Shown here one piece after another: positions 1 to 13,500 of a stretch of 64,000 nucleotides of DNA; within the stretch, counting starts at the first letter, position 1, and each line of letters opens with the position of its first letter. A program made the position numbers and the translations under genes. Under the pieces are notes generated by a model. The model had not been told where the DNA came from. It searched no databases and worked only from the letters and a program-made list of their open reading frames with translations. This DNA is from Setaria digitata (Eukaryota > Nematoda > Chromadorea > Rhabditida > Setariidae): assembly GCA_003640385.1 (NCBI GenBank), contig RCAB01000068.1:62001-126000 (forward strand), given 5' to 3'.

Positions 1-2552
1 TCACGGTTTGTCAACTAATTTTTTTGGGCTTGTAGATTTCTCAACTAAATCCTACTAGATATCATCTTATAGTGTAATTTCGAAAACGCATCGAGCAAAA
101 TGATAACTGTCTTAGAAAGTCTGATCAGATGCAGAAGTCTGTGAATATAACTAATGATTCGAATAACTGTTCATGAGCACTTCCGCTAAATGGAGAGAAC
201 TTTGAGTGTTGTGATGTATTTCGAGAATTCAATCTCATGGATTAAATATAGGAAGTAATTTGAGTGTATTCCGAAGTATTTCGTCTTTAAAAATAGATAC
301 ATAGACCGAAATCCCTTAGAAACATGAAAAATCAATCTATAACTAAAATATTTTCATATTCATAATCAATTAGTTTTTTTTTTTGCCTCTTATCCTGTTT
401 CGTCTAGTAAAAATATACATGCCAATGTTTCGATATACATGTCAGTGTTGATCGGAAGTTCCATGAAATTAGAAAAATTAGATTGTCGTTTCAAGACAAC
501 TCCAAATTGAATTCGAGAAAATTAGATTTGTTTGTCCAAAAACCAAATGTGCATTTATTTATTTGTTATATTTATTTATTCATGCTTCTTGTTAAGAATC
601 CGAATTCGGTTACTTATTTCTCTTTGATACAGATAGTGGTAAGCAAGACGAGTTTCTTGAGCAAAGCAGCAGCTCTCAAAATCTAGATTTTTTTTTTTTG
701 CTTTTTTAAGAAGAGACTAATAGATAATTCTGAGAAAATAATCATCTGGAAGTTGCCAATGATATTCTAACAAGAAGTTATGGTCAAAGGAAACGTTGCT
801 TAGAACAACAGTTTTCTTTATGCATATATTATTATTGAAATCAAAAAAGAAATTTAATTCAATTCAGGATTTTCGTTGTTGAACAAAGGAAATTCATATA
901 TCTGCAGAGAAACTTCCCAGATTAGTCCATTAATCATCCAGCTTACTAGATTCCGATCCAAAAAAAAAGGAACTGTGTGTTTTTTAAATTTTGGTTTTTG
1001 TTTTTGTTTTTTCTTTTGAAAATTATACTTTTTTAAAATATAATTGGCAAGGTTAAAGTTTTTTGGGAAAATCTAGATTCTTTTTTTTTTTTTTAGGTAA
1101 TTTCGAAAGGATTTTGAAATAATCAAACATCGGTGTACACAGCACATCAGAATTTCTTAGCATTTATTTTTAACTACTCATATAGTGCAATAAAAACTCA
1201 TTTCCGGGTTTTGAAATGAAATTTTTAAGCATGGGAAAGAGCTGCTTCAAATAGCTATTTGTAGTACGAATTCGATCTTCTGCTGTTGAGCTATAATCTA
1301 AAATTCTTAAGAATCAGGCTTTCACTGATAAACTAAGAATTTTATAGGACCTTTTTTTATTGCTCAACTAGTGCTCTCTCGACTTTATCAAAATCAGGAA
1401 ATGTAAAGCTTTCAGGAAGATATTTAAAGCAGTGGCAAATATAAATCTTTGGAAAGAACTGATTCTTAAAAGTTCATTTCAAAAATAACTCTGTTGCAGC
1501 AACTTTAAGCTAATCCATGGAACCATCCATCCATTTTGGTGCTTAGTCTTGGAACTTTTCGAGCAAGAAAGCCTCAACTACCATACCAAGTATACAGCAA
1601 CGAGCGATTCAGGGTTCCATGAAGCGAAATCTCTTTATGAAGCAAAGAAATTGAACTGGTAGCCAGGGATTCTGATGTAATTGTTAGAGGAAGTACGAAT
1701 AGAGCTAGTAATCTTAGCTAGGATGCCCTGGAAGGACGATGAGAAGGAATGGCATGCTTCGAAAAGTGAGACGAAAAGTCTTGATGCCCATGAAGAAACC
1801 GCCGCTGTGAATCTGATTCACTCATTCTTGAAAAGTTTCGTCTGCTAACGAATATCATTTGTGAAGAACCAATAATTTCTATCCCTGTTATACGTGGATG
1901 TTATGTGACTGACATATGCATCAGCAGTAATTGGTAGAACGTGATTTTTGTTTGCTGCTTAATTCACGCAAGCAATACGTGATAGCGATACAATAGCATG
2001 ATCTTAATTAGGAGAAATGAACGATGCTTACGTCTCTATCCAATTACTGTGAACAGCTTGAAAATAGCATGTCCAAAGTAACTCTCGTTTGATTTTTCGT
2101 GAAGGAGGAATGGTGATGATGCCAATGGAAAAGAATTTATCCTCTTAATTGGAATAAATTATTCTTAAAATATCATCACATAAGGTGAACTTTACGCTTC
2201 ACAACGACTGATCCTTTTATTCTATGCTTTCGTGTAATTTTCAACTTCGAGAACGAAATTGCGCAAAATAAAGACCAATCAAAAAGCTGATAGGCATTTT
2301 TTTTTGTCACTAACCGTTTGGGAATTATGAAAACTTTTATTGAATAAGTTACTATTTCAGTAATTTATTCAATATAGTAATTAATTACTAATTAAACTAA
2401 ATTAATTATTAATTGGTAGATGTTAAAATGTTTTAAAGAATCAGATGAAAATGATCCGACAATTATTGAGGTTTAGATTAGGCAACAAAGCTTTAGATTA
2501 GATGAAAAATAATAAGTCAATCTTTTTTCTTTTGTTCTAATTTTTAATTTAG
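1..2552. other. 5' flank, no firm gene
   Basis: AT-rich sequence with homopolymer runs. Upstream exons of the leucine-rich-repeat gene should lie here or beyond the window edge, but none could be fixed. The interval 1500-1850 is less AT-rich and holds two short plus-strand open frames. One runs from a good acceptor at 1499 to a stop at 1662. The other runs from an ATG at 1723 to a stop at 1848. Neither resembles a family I know, and the antisense strand is also open in part, so both stay unassigned. Confidence 0.5.
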
Positions 2553-3974
2553 GTTCTTGATTCGTCTAATGGTTCTTTGTGCATCGACGATAATTTTATG
2601 GAACATATGCCATCAACTGTATCTATTTTGTGTCTCGCTACTGGTGAAGCAGTTAGAATTAAGAATGCTAATTTTGTACCTAAGCTTAAAAAGTGGGTCA
2701 ATTAAATGCTATATTAAATTGTTCCTCTTATTCACTAAGCTTACTTTTTTGGCAACTCAAGTCTATTTTTAAGTTGATGTACTCTATTGGGTGAAATTGA
2801 ATGTATTGTAGGACCAAATGCATATATTAATTATATCCTTAAAATAGATTAATTATCCACCTAGCAGTAGTACAGCATTGGATTTCTCTTTAGATTACGT
2901 TTATTTGACGCCCAGTATTCATTTATGAGCCTTAAACCACTCCGAGATTTGGTAAACAACGCACCAAACCTATTATATCTCGATTTGTCCAATTCTCCAT
3001 TTATAGGAGATTTTTCACCGATCGGAAAACTCTCTCAACTTAGGTATGGCTAATTTTTAATTCCAATTTCATTCAGTTTCTCTTTTATTTAAAAATTAGT
3101 ACTTACTTTTGTAACTTTTCTCCTTTTACAATCAGCAGAAAGCACTGCCGCCTTTATCACATTAATTACAGATGCTTACTATTAAATGGCAACTGCATTT
3201 ACCTGGAGGATGGACAGCTGAGTGCTATTATCGAAGGCTGTGAATTACTGGAAGTGTTATCACTGGAAAGATGTTCTAAGCTCAGGTTCTTGGCTCTTTT
3301 ACTTATGCTTCATTTTGAGGCCTCATAAATTCTAATATGAACTTTAACTCAACTAATGCTATTCTTTTCAGCAATGAAGGCTTGAAGATAATCAGTAGAT
3401 GTACAATCTTGAAAGAATTACATCTAGCTGGTGTAACAGGCGTGACAGATGACACTTTGACCAGTATCACTTTTAATATTCCGTTACTAAAGGTACTGGA
3501 TATTAGTTACTGCAAATCGGTTAGTTTTTTCCTTTTTTTTTTTTTTTTTTTTGAAAAAATAAAAAGTAGAGAAAATGAATCATAGTGAAGAACTGAATTG
3601 TTGAATGAAACCAAAACATCTGCATTATTCGAGAAGACTCTTTTTAGAGGATTATTTTTCGAAATCGAATTTAAAATGATATTTTAAGAAAATATTTCCA
3701 GTTAACGTCGAAAGGATTAGAATCTCTGGCTATGCTTCAAAACTTGAATCACCTCTGCGTCAACGGAATCCATGATTTTGATGATCGTTTGGTGAATATG
3801 ATCCGCTTAGGTCGACCTCATTGTATTATAGAAGCACTGCATTGTCGATACTCGATGAGCATGGATGAATTATTTCGAATGCAAGTGTTACTTCGCATTC
3901 TTCTCACTTGTTCTTGCAATAAGGATACCATTCATAATAATAAATCACAATCCTACCTGCAACGATGTTATTAA
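2553..3974 (+). CDS. leucine-rich-repeat protein (FBXL-like), 5'-partial
   Basis: Five exons fit in phase: 2553-2692, 2894-3043, 3172-3285, 3372-3519 and 3702-3974, giving about 274 residues to a TAA stop. The protein shows repeated LRR cores of the cysteine-containing (FBXL/AMN1) type, such as LLYLDLSNS, LEVLSLERCSKL, LKELHLAGVTGVTDD and LKVLDISYC. The terminal exon carries a weaker repeat (LNHLCVNG) and a basic, Cys-containing tail. LRR proteins of this type usually serve as substrate adaptors of SCF ubiquitin ligases, but no F-box is visible because the 5' exons are missing. The first listed exon begins at an acceptor (TTTAATTTAG) in phase 0, so at least one more exon lies upstream. The donor at 2692 (GTGGGT) was chosen because it alone joins in frame to KLRLFD. 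A possible poly(A) signal AATAAA lies near 4198. The family is well supported; the exact orthologue is unknown. Confidence 0.75.
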
Positions 3975-6084
3975 TGATCTAAATACTAATAACCCCATTG
4001 ATAATGATTTTAACGATAATTCGTGCGACAACTATGCTATAGTTTCAGTTACTGCTACAGTTGTTTCAAATGGAATTTTAGTAATTAAGATCAGTCCACT
4101 TAAGAATGTATTGAAAAGATAACGCTCTAAATTTGCACAATACAGCTTTCACTGAGTTAATATTCTTAAATTGAGGTTTCAGACTGTAAAGGCCTAAAAT
4201 AAATTTTATCTTATAGAGCTTTGCAACACTTTTCAATCTCTTTCTTACTTATTTTTGATTTTCGTAGAAATAATACTATCGTATGGTAAAGAAAAAATCT
4301 GAATTTGTAACATGATTTGATTTGTTTGATTTCGAAACTGATTAAATAGTTAAACTTTCAGGGCGTTCTTCCAGTCGATCGTAGAGCCCGAGTCTATTCG
4401 AAGTACCTATCAACTTTCTCGTTATCAATACATTTGATTGTGATTTCACACTTTCCAACACTGATTTTTTATGACTATCTGTAGTTCATCACTGATTTTT
4501 CCGAAACTTTATTAAACAGCCCAATCTTTGATTTTATTAGTTCGTAACGGTTTGCAAATCATTTAAACTGTGATTTAAGATCCGTAATGACTTCTGACTT
4601 CTCCCACTGAGCACACCCTGCATTTCATTTGTGCATCGTTTTCATATTCAACCTGACCTTTACTTTGAATATTTGCTGTGCTGAAAATATCAGAGTATGA
4701 TACAAGTCTTCAGAACTTTGCAGTACTTTTCAGCCTTATCACTGTTGTAAATATGTAAGTTTGAATAAATTCGGCAGTAGAAACAATTAGATGTTGTAGA
4801 TTTGAAATAAACCCATCTGCATCTTTTTATTGTTTCATTTTTGCGATTCGGATACCATATTGCAACGTGGAAAGCAAGATGGCTAACAAATGTTGAAGGA
4901 GAAATCAGAAGGATAAGCTGTGAATCTAAGAGCTCTGTAAATCTTGTGCTTCCTTGTTGTCAAATGAATTAAGAGATTTTTTTTTTTCGCGGTTTTCTTC
5001 ATAATTTTTTTAAATTTAGGTGAAGAAACTCATATTTTATCAAAAAAAAAATCGTGGGAAACTCATATTTCTATGTTGCCTACACGAATTAGGTCATTCT
5101 AAAACAGACAGGTAGACGTGTCTTACGCCGTGTTTCACTTCAGAAACACTTCAATGTTTTTGATGCAATCAGCATAAGTTCCCTAAAAAACAACTGTCTC
5201 GCTGTGTAGAATGTCAAATATATTTCATTTTTTCCGATTAAGTTTGTCACTCTGAGCTTTTAATTCTTAAATTATCACTCAATTCGTTAGTTTTTATCTT
5301 TCCTCTGCATTGAGAAGGATAAGAACGGCAAATTAATCGGATAATTTAATATTTCCCAAGGTATGACTGCTGTAGATGCAAAATTCAGTCTGTTTAATGA
5401 ATTTTGAAATTTTAGCCATCTGTCGAAAATTGTCTCAGGCACCAAAAGAATTAATTGTCCGAAATGTTTCCACATAACTCATATTAAAAAATACTGCCTC
5501 ATATCTGATAAAAACCATGCAACTGTTAATAGTTGTCTGATATGGAGAAGACAAATATGAAGGTACCACCACCTCTCACGAAAACAGTACAATAGAAAGA
5601 AAAAGGAAGTCAATAAAGATTGAATCTCGAAAATACCGAGTTGTTTACACAACGAATCCCGACAATAATAAGCACTTGTCACCTTCTTTGGTCGTGCTTA
5701 GTGAAGTATCTTGGCAAATAATTTTATTTGGTATAACCTAAGACAGTTCATAACTTCATTGGTGACAATTTTAGGATGTCTTTGATAGTAGCATTTATGG
5801 CTCTCACTTCTCCAGGTACTTTTATTTTTGTTATAATAATGAAGCATGAATATGAGCTGTAAACTTTTATCACTTCTCACTAGTTGCAAAGATTGCTACT
5901 GTGCTGCGGCAGTGTAATTACTTTTCTTCTACCATTTTTTTCTGATCAAATTTGCTCCAAAAACAAAACTTTTGTAAATTTAAAGTCTTCGTTAAAAATA
6001 TTTCTAATATTTCAAATATATTTCCAAACTGCATTAGAAAAACACATTGAAAGCACGGGCTAACTAGTGGAAACTTTATTACAG
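3975..6084. other. intergenic/5' flank of MAM gene
   Basis: AT-rich, with AATAAA motifs near 4198 and 4806 that could end the upstream gene. No convincing exon was seen. A first exon with a signal peptide for the downstream MAM-like gene is expected here but could not be identified. Confidence 0.4.
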
Positions 6085-9000
6085 TAGCTTACGGTTGCAC
6101 CCCGTTCGACTATGACACCGTTGCACGGAACGTGGGGCTGAGGTCACGCTATGCTCTCGGTGAAAATACGCTCAAATCACAACCAATCAGTATCAGTAAG
6201 TGATATCAGTAATGTGAGCAGCAGTAGAATTAAGTCAAAAAACATTTGCGTCAAAAAGATGAAATCAATAAATTCTCTTTTTTATCGCTATAGTGAAAAA
6301 AGGAGGAAATGATTTTCCATAAAACGACAAATGATTATATTTATAAATTCAAATCAATCATTTCTGAAGTTAAATTACAAACCAGTGCAAAAATGATAAA
6401 AGAAGCAAAGATCTCTAAATATTAGTCTTTCTTTTGAAATTGATGTTATCAGTCAATTAAACGAATAGGTAATGCAATAGAGAATAGACCCATTGATACG
6501 ACTAGCGATTTGTTCTGCTATGATTTCGATCTGAGTTGTCGATGGTACAACGTGGATAGTTTGCTGATGAATGATGATTTAAACTGGTTTCGTGGTACCG
6601 GCTATTTAGATCGCAACCGGTTACAGGTTTGCACATTCTTACTTTCCTATTCTAAGACAATAAAAAGTTGCGTATATCATGGCCTTCAAATAATGATTAA
6701 CTATTGAATTTTAAATTTCGAAGATTGACTTGAAAGAGCCATTAAAACGCTCTTCCAAATATCCTCCTGTACTTTCCTTAACTAAAATTCTGCTATATTA
6801 CATTTCCAGGATTAGCGTATTTGAAGGTGTTGTGTTCAGTTCTAACAGACTGAATGATTGGTTCACATTCCAATTTCAGTTATTTAATAATTCTTTTATA
6901 TAATAAGCAGCAGTTAGTGTTCAGATAACAAACAACAAAAATAACTGTCGCACTCCATCAAAGTTTGGTTGTATAATATAAAATTGCGAGCCAAACACAT
7001 TGTGACATAGCAAACATTTCTGTCAATTTTATCAAAAAGTTACAAAAAAATGCAAAACATTTCCATAAAATAATTTAGAAAAAGAGCAAATTTATTCCAA
7101 TGCCATAAAATAGCTTTACAGGTGTCAACAGGAACATATACCACACCTGATGGAGCTTATGCCATCGTGGCAACAGATCGAATCAATCCACCGAATTCAA
7201 AAGCCATTTTGATTAGCGATGTGATAAGCTGTCAGTTAGGACCAGGAGAACTGCGATTCATGTCAGTCCTTATTTCTAGACATGAGACATAAAATTGAAT
7301 GAGTAATGAGCATAAGCATGGAAAACTCTTGACAAAGAAACAACCAAAAAAAGAAAAATTAAATGATTGAATTTATTGATTGAAATAAATTAATTTGTCA
7401 AAGAATTTCTTAAATTTAAGAATAATTCATTTGAAATTTGAAAGAAGTGAATACCGGTGCACGAAAATTTCCAGCTTCTGTGCAGCTAATTTTGAAGTTT
7501 CGAAATTCAAGAAATAAATGAACATAGAATAAAGCTTAAAGCTTTCTAAATAAGTCTGAGGAATTTTGGAAGTTTTGAACTGTAAATTACATTTGTTATT
7601 TCAGGTATTGGATTAGTCCGGAAGTAAGATTAAAAGTATGTCTAAAGCGTATCAGCAAGCCGTATCCCAATTTTGACTTCTGCAGCAGCTCGATTGGAGG
7701 AGGTAGTCCAGGACCTGCACACATTAGCATTGCTGATCTTGGTAACCAACCATTTCAGGTCGATTTTTAAATTTTAAATTAAATGGTTAAAATTGTTCAG
7801 AAACACATTTCATTACTTTCTTTTCTCATTCAAATTTTCGCAATATAAATGAAGGAATTTTCTAAATATGATGGCGTTATAAAATAAGGATCAAGAAAGC
7901 AAGTAAAAATTTATGGAGCTTTTCAGTTATATCTTCAGCATTTTTTTCATTCGGTGAAGTATTTTCACAGTTCATTCCTGCAACTCATCCAACATTTTAA
8001 ACAACTTTAGAGATCCAGGATTTTATTTTGCAGATTTTGATTCAGGCTGATAATTTCATATTCCACTCTGCCAATTTGGAAGGTGGTTTTGCCATCATTG
8101 ATGATTTAGAATACTATGGCGATCTGTGCTCCGTTGCTGCCACCCCTCCGAGTGAGGTCCTAATTATATCTACTAAATTTTAATAATTGATCTTCCATAT
8201 CAGCACTTGGTATTCGATGAATATATCTTTCTAATAATTTGATCCTATTTTTCACTTTTGCTACTTGATTTTCTAGCAAGATCTCATCATATCGCAGACT
8301 TTATACAATGAAAACGAATGGATGGAAGAATCGGGAGTGAAAAATACTCTTCCGGTTTATAAACCGGTTTGTGATGTGCTACAGTGCACATTCGATGAAC
8401 AGGTGGACCAGTGTGGCATAGATACTTCCGACTCACCTTGGTCTATTATGCATGTTAGCAATGATGAAATTAAAATGGAAAGCAATGTGTCCAACATGCT
8501 CAGTGATTCAGGTAAAGACAATATTAATCTAAAAATTGGAAATTTGCGGCAAATATTAAATAAAACATTAAATAAAATGGTAATAACTAGACTGAACGGA
8601 AATCAATTCAATTTCACTTCCTCAGAGTTTTCCTTCCTCAGAACCATCACTAAGGAATTTTCTGTTCATCACTGATAGTAGAATAGACGAAAGAATATTT
8701 TCCAGATGGATCCTTTGCTTATATCAAAGGACCCGTAGAAAAGGCTCGCATTCATACCGCACCTTTCCAGTCCAACACTGATTTCAATTTTCTTTTCGCT
8801 TACTACAAAACTTCGACCAACTCAAAACTTCGAGTTATTGTTAAAATGGCAGACAAACCTACAGAAAAAACTGTTTCTACGGTATTATACTCTCTCTCTC
8901 TTTGAAATAGCTGATAATACTTATTTTTGATTTTTTTCGTTCAAGATGATTTCCAAAATACATAAACTGACTTGTAACATTTAAGTCTTAAATAAAATTT

Positions 9001-9528
9001 TATTAGTTTAGTTTATAGGAAATAGTCTATTTACAGGCTCCAACATACAAGAAGCAGAATAAACGATGGCGCAGAGAGCTGATTCTATTACAGAGAGGAA
9101 TCTATGATCATGTCAGTTAATCCACCAAGATTATCAAGATCGATAGCTATCCCAAACCACCATAACTTTGCTTGTTTTAGTAAAACAATTAAAAGAAAAA
9201 AAAAGAACCATTGAAATACTAGTGAAGATTAGCTTCTTTATCAGCAACTTTCCCATAAGCGCAATGGCATCGAAATCAAGTTCCAACTATGCGTACATTC
9301 TCGTTTCTCTACTATTTCAGACTTTTTCCCTTTTTATCAAAAGACTTTTATCACAGCTGAAAAAGGAGACTATTGCTTAACCAATGTCAGGAATATTTAT
9401 CAAAAATTATTTTACAGGTAGCTATAGAAGTTCAAAACTTAGATGACGATGAATACATCGGTATTGACGAATTCTTAGTGCTGGATTCACAAAAGAGGCC
9501 AATCTGTCCCCAGCACTTTGCTTCCTGA
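6085..9528 (+). CDS. secreted/surface protein with two MAM-like domains
   Basis: Core exons: 6469-6626 (acceptor uncertain; 6453 is also open), 7122-7261, 7605-7758, 8034-8156, 8277-8511, 8706-8881, 9037-9111 and 9418-9528 (stop TGA). They encode about 390 residues. An upstream exon 6085-6159 (containing YGCTPFDYD) joins in phase and may belong. Two segments have the MAM signature: CYDFDLSCRW followed by DDLNWFRG near the N-terminus, and CTFDEQVDQCG in the middle. Each precedes a beta-rich stretch ending in aromatic strands (MYWISPEVRL; FLFAYYKT). MAM domains are extracellular adhesion modules with paired cysteines. No transmembrane segment follows, so a secreted protein is likely, but the signal-peptide exon was not found. 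Similarity to classical MAM is weak and the assignment rests on Cys, Trp and aromatic spacing. A poly(A) signal AATAAA lies at about 9626. The gene is convergent with the ect-2 gene. Confidence 0.72.
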
Positions 9529-10516
9529 TTCGAGGTTTCATTTTTATATCTAGTAAATGTAATTACTGCTGCAAAACTGTAACTACCTAAACTAATATAC
9601 ATTTTATAAGTCGAACTTCTCGAAAAATAAATGCATTGCATTGTTATCCTGAAAAGAACACTTGTCATCACTAAATACAGATAAACAACACACGGAAAAG
9701 CTATCTGAGAAGTTGAGCTCCTAAGAGACATGCACACCATGGCAAGTTTTCGAGAATGAAAATAAATTTGCAGAAATGGCAGTCCTCTTTGTTTTCAAAA
9801 GTGTAATGTTTCGCGCCAGTAAAAAAGAATTTTTAAATGGTTTGTTAAGCAAGTAGAATAACTGGTAGTCATAAATTAATCACGAATCACACATTTGTAT
9901 TCATACAGTAATAATAATACAATATCTTTAATTCAACTATTTGCAAAATGCATAATTTGAAATATAGTAAGAGGTAAGAAAATTAACCAGATGGAACAAA
10001 TAACCGTCAGAAACATATGGTAAAACTGAGCAGATTTTCGAACATAATTAATTTTCTAACTGAATTCGAACTGCTGTATTTGACGTACCGCAATAAGTTA
10101 TAAGTTATGATAGGAACAGTACCTGCGTAGGGTAAAAACATCTCGAATACAGCACAACTCAGTTAGAAATAAACTCGTTAAAAGTAGCGATTAAATTAGA
10201 TGAGAAACCTAAAAAACTGTAGTTAGAATTATCATAAGCTCATGAGACTGATGTTTCCGTAACAGCGAGAAAACTGCAGCAAATTATTGATGGTTTTCAT
10301 GGATGATTGAACTCTAAAATATGGCTGAAATAATTCACACTGTGCAAATGCTCCATAAAATTTAAAGGTGCTCATTACAAATTTTATGATAGAAAGTATA
10401 AAAATACTATAAATTGCAATGTCAATTATATAATTAAGCAATATATGTCGCACGTAACCGATGCTTGGAAAAAAAATGGCTATAAGCATTACAGTCAAGG
10501 TGTGTTTCTGAAAGGG
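9529..10516. other. convergent intergenic region
   Basis: About 1 kb between the plus-strand MAM-like gene and the minus-strand ect-2 gene. It holds the two 3' UTRs; AATAAA for the plus gene is near 9626. No coding signal seen. Confidence 0.6.
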
Positions 10517-13500
10517 CTATTCCTTAATAGAATGTGAGAATATGGAATCACGCCGTCCAAGTGATGGTAAAAATGTTGACGCCGAAAGCATCTGTCGAAA
10601 ACCACGAGTGGGTATTGTAAAGCTGGCCATTTGTGGCCTTTCGTTTGGTGACCCCTTTTCAAAGCTTTCATCGATCGGATGAAGGTTGTTACGAGAATGC
10701 AACCGCGACAAGGTGTTTGATATCCCCAACTGCACGGTAGACATCGCACGTCTGAACTGACTTTGTGCTCGGCCACGAGGAGTCCCTAACGTTTGATATC
10801 CGCTGAATGGATTCCGTATTCTGAAAACAGAAAGAGCTTATTTCTTCCTTACAGACCGATACTTTCAGTTAAAAATATATAAACCAAGACTAACCATTGT
10901 TATATATAACAGTCCAGTTGAGAATTTAATATTTTTGCTTCTAGGGACAAAATATAACTACCAAACTGTGGAATCTCAGAGACGAAGAGAATCGTTTTCT
11001 TGCCTCTGCCAGTGATAAAATTTATTTGCATCTCTTACATAAAGCTTTCAAAAAGCTGTTTTCTATTGAAATTCTCTAGTGCTTTTCTTAAACAAATGTA
11101 GATTCTTGATCGAAATAACAATCGCTTACGCATGATTTAATGCTTTCTTAATGGTGGCTATATTTTCTTTTACTCCCAATAATGAGGGATCTTCGTCGAA
11201 GTCTACTTTTTCAACCAGTGTATTCCTGCCTACCAGTTTGTATACCTGTGAATAAATGAAAAGCAAGTCATAAGATAATATAATTTCTCATTATTAAGCA
11301 AGCGATAAAGACCAAGAACGAGAGTCCTAAAAATTTGGAGACCAAAATTGAAAAAAAAAAGGAAGGGAAAACTTACCTGGTCTGCAACTTCGCGCAAAAA
11401 TTTCTCTAGCTCCCCCTCTTGATTTTCTAAACATTGTGCCACCCAGAAATCTTCACCCTGGCTAACTCGAAATGAAAGAATGAACACACCACTTACATCT
11501 AAACTTTTTCTCTTGTTTATTAAAACAGAAAAGCAATAGCATAGCTACTAAATATTTAATATAACATGGCATTTAAATATTTAATTTAATACGACATTTT
11601 TATAGAAAATGAACCGAAGAAATCATTTTGAATTTAGACCTCTGATTTTACAAAAACAATAGATCTTACCAGCATATGTAAGCCTTTGTATTCTACGAAT
11701 CGAAGCAAGCATATATTGCTGATGATGCTTGTATTTTTTCTTGCCGTGTCGCAACACAGAAAAAGATAGTTGCCTAGTGAGGGAATAATTTGAGAAACTG
11801 CGCCGTGTCGGCGTACTGCTATCCTCATTCCCCGTTCGTACCTTAACAAAACAGTGTTAATTGTGTTAAATATAATATAAATATCTGTATTTATAGCTCT
11901 TCTGTGTAAATAACTTAAAATTCCATCATTTGATTAAAGGACGCAAATTGTTTTGTTTTTGCTATTCGTTGGTATTAAATGTACTGTGGATTTTTCATTA
12001 AAAATTACTTTAACAATTTCTATTAAATCATTAAACAGAAAAATAGCCATTCGTTTATTTCGAGTTTTGGCCCATTCATCCTCACCACCAAGTGATAAAA
12101 CATGTAGTTCAGTTTTTAAAGTTCGAGCACTTGACAGTATGTCAGCCTGAAATGAGTTCAGCTCCACCCCGTTTTCTAATTCCAACAATAATTTAAGTCT
12201 TGAAAATTTTCCGATACACCTACTTTAAAGAACATTTCTTACTAATTTGTGTTGTGTGTGAGAATGGTTGTACCTATATTACATATCAAAATGGTTGTAC
12301 CTATATTTTCAAAATGTTACGGTACATGATCAGAAATTCATTGGTCTCATCAACAACACCGTTTGAACATCCTGCGAAACGCTTTTTTTTTTAGTTCGGA
12401 ACGTAAACCTCTCCCCATCTTATAAATGAAACCCAAAATCTCTAATGTACTTAACAGGTCATCAAGTGTCATTACCAGATATCGTTGTCGACTACTATCA
12501 GACTTACAGGACATCGTTCAATTTCACTTGATAACTTGAAAATCATTGTATATGAATCAGTCTGCCTACGAGATTCGTTTGCTTCTCTGCAAAAAAAGTT
12601 GTCTGCGGAGTTCCATGAAATAAACAAAAATATAAAAAATTTATTTTTCAGAAAAGCGATTTTTTAACTCAAAAATAGAATTAAAGTGAAAAATATTTAT
12701 AATAAATCATTACGTGAGAGCTGCCTCTACAGCACGCTTAGCTTTAACCAAATAAGCATTATCCGGGTTCTTACGATCCGTCTTTTCCAAAATAGCTTCA
12801 AGAAAATCATCTCAGTTAGGAAAAATTTCGAAAACCAGAAAAAAAAATCAAGTAAAACGGGAAATGAATACCAGGAAATTATTTCCCCCCATAATGTCCA
12901 ATGTTGGACAAGAAAATAAAAACAGAGCAAACAAACCCTTTAAAAGTAAGACTACTGAGTGTAAACGTTGTACCGGCCGCACCAGTAAGTCAGGTAAACT
13001 GTTTCGCTGGCATTCTAAGCGACTTTCCGCAGCCTCAAAATACAAATTTCTACTGTATATCAAGATGAAATGTTCATGATTTCTAACTATTTGCGTGACG
13101 ACTAACAAAACATCTTTTAGCTTGTTTATATCATTGTTTTATATGATTCAACAGCTAACTGGAACCAGTTTTAAGTGATTGTGATGAACCTCGATTACAT
13201 TTACCTTTAAAAATGCATGGAACTTTGGCTTAGTTTGGTCGCATTCATTTAGTGTCTGAATCGCTGTATCATAATTATTAATAAATGCTTTATAAACAGG
13301 TGTCAGTTCAGCAGCGTAATCCAACCAAACCTGTGAAAGATTTAAAATCAGAGCATTAACCAATACCCAGAAAATTTTGATACAATTATATCCTTGCAAT
13401 ATTTGTTTATAGCATTATATATTATACTGTACATCAAACTCCAAAAGAATATAGGAAAATCTTTGAATTTTTTATCCATCGAATACCTATTTTATGTTAA

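Noticed and set aside
1500..1848. Two short plus-strand frames (and a mirrored minus-strand frame) as exons of the LRR gene
   Set aside because: No phase-compatible path to the exon at 2553 was found and no family resemblance seen.
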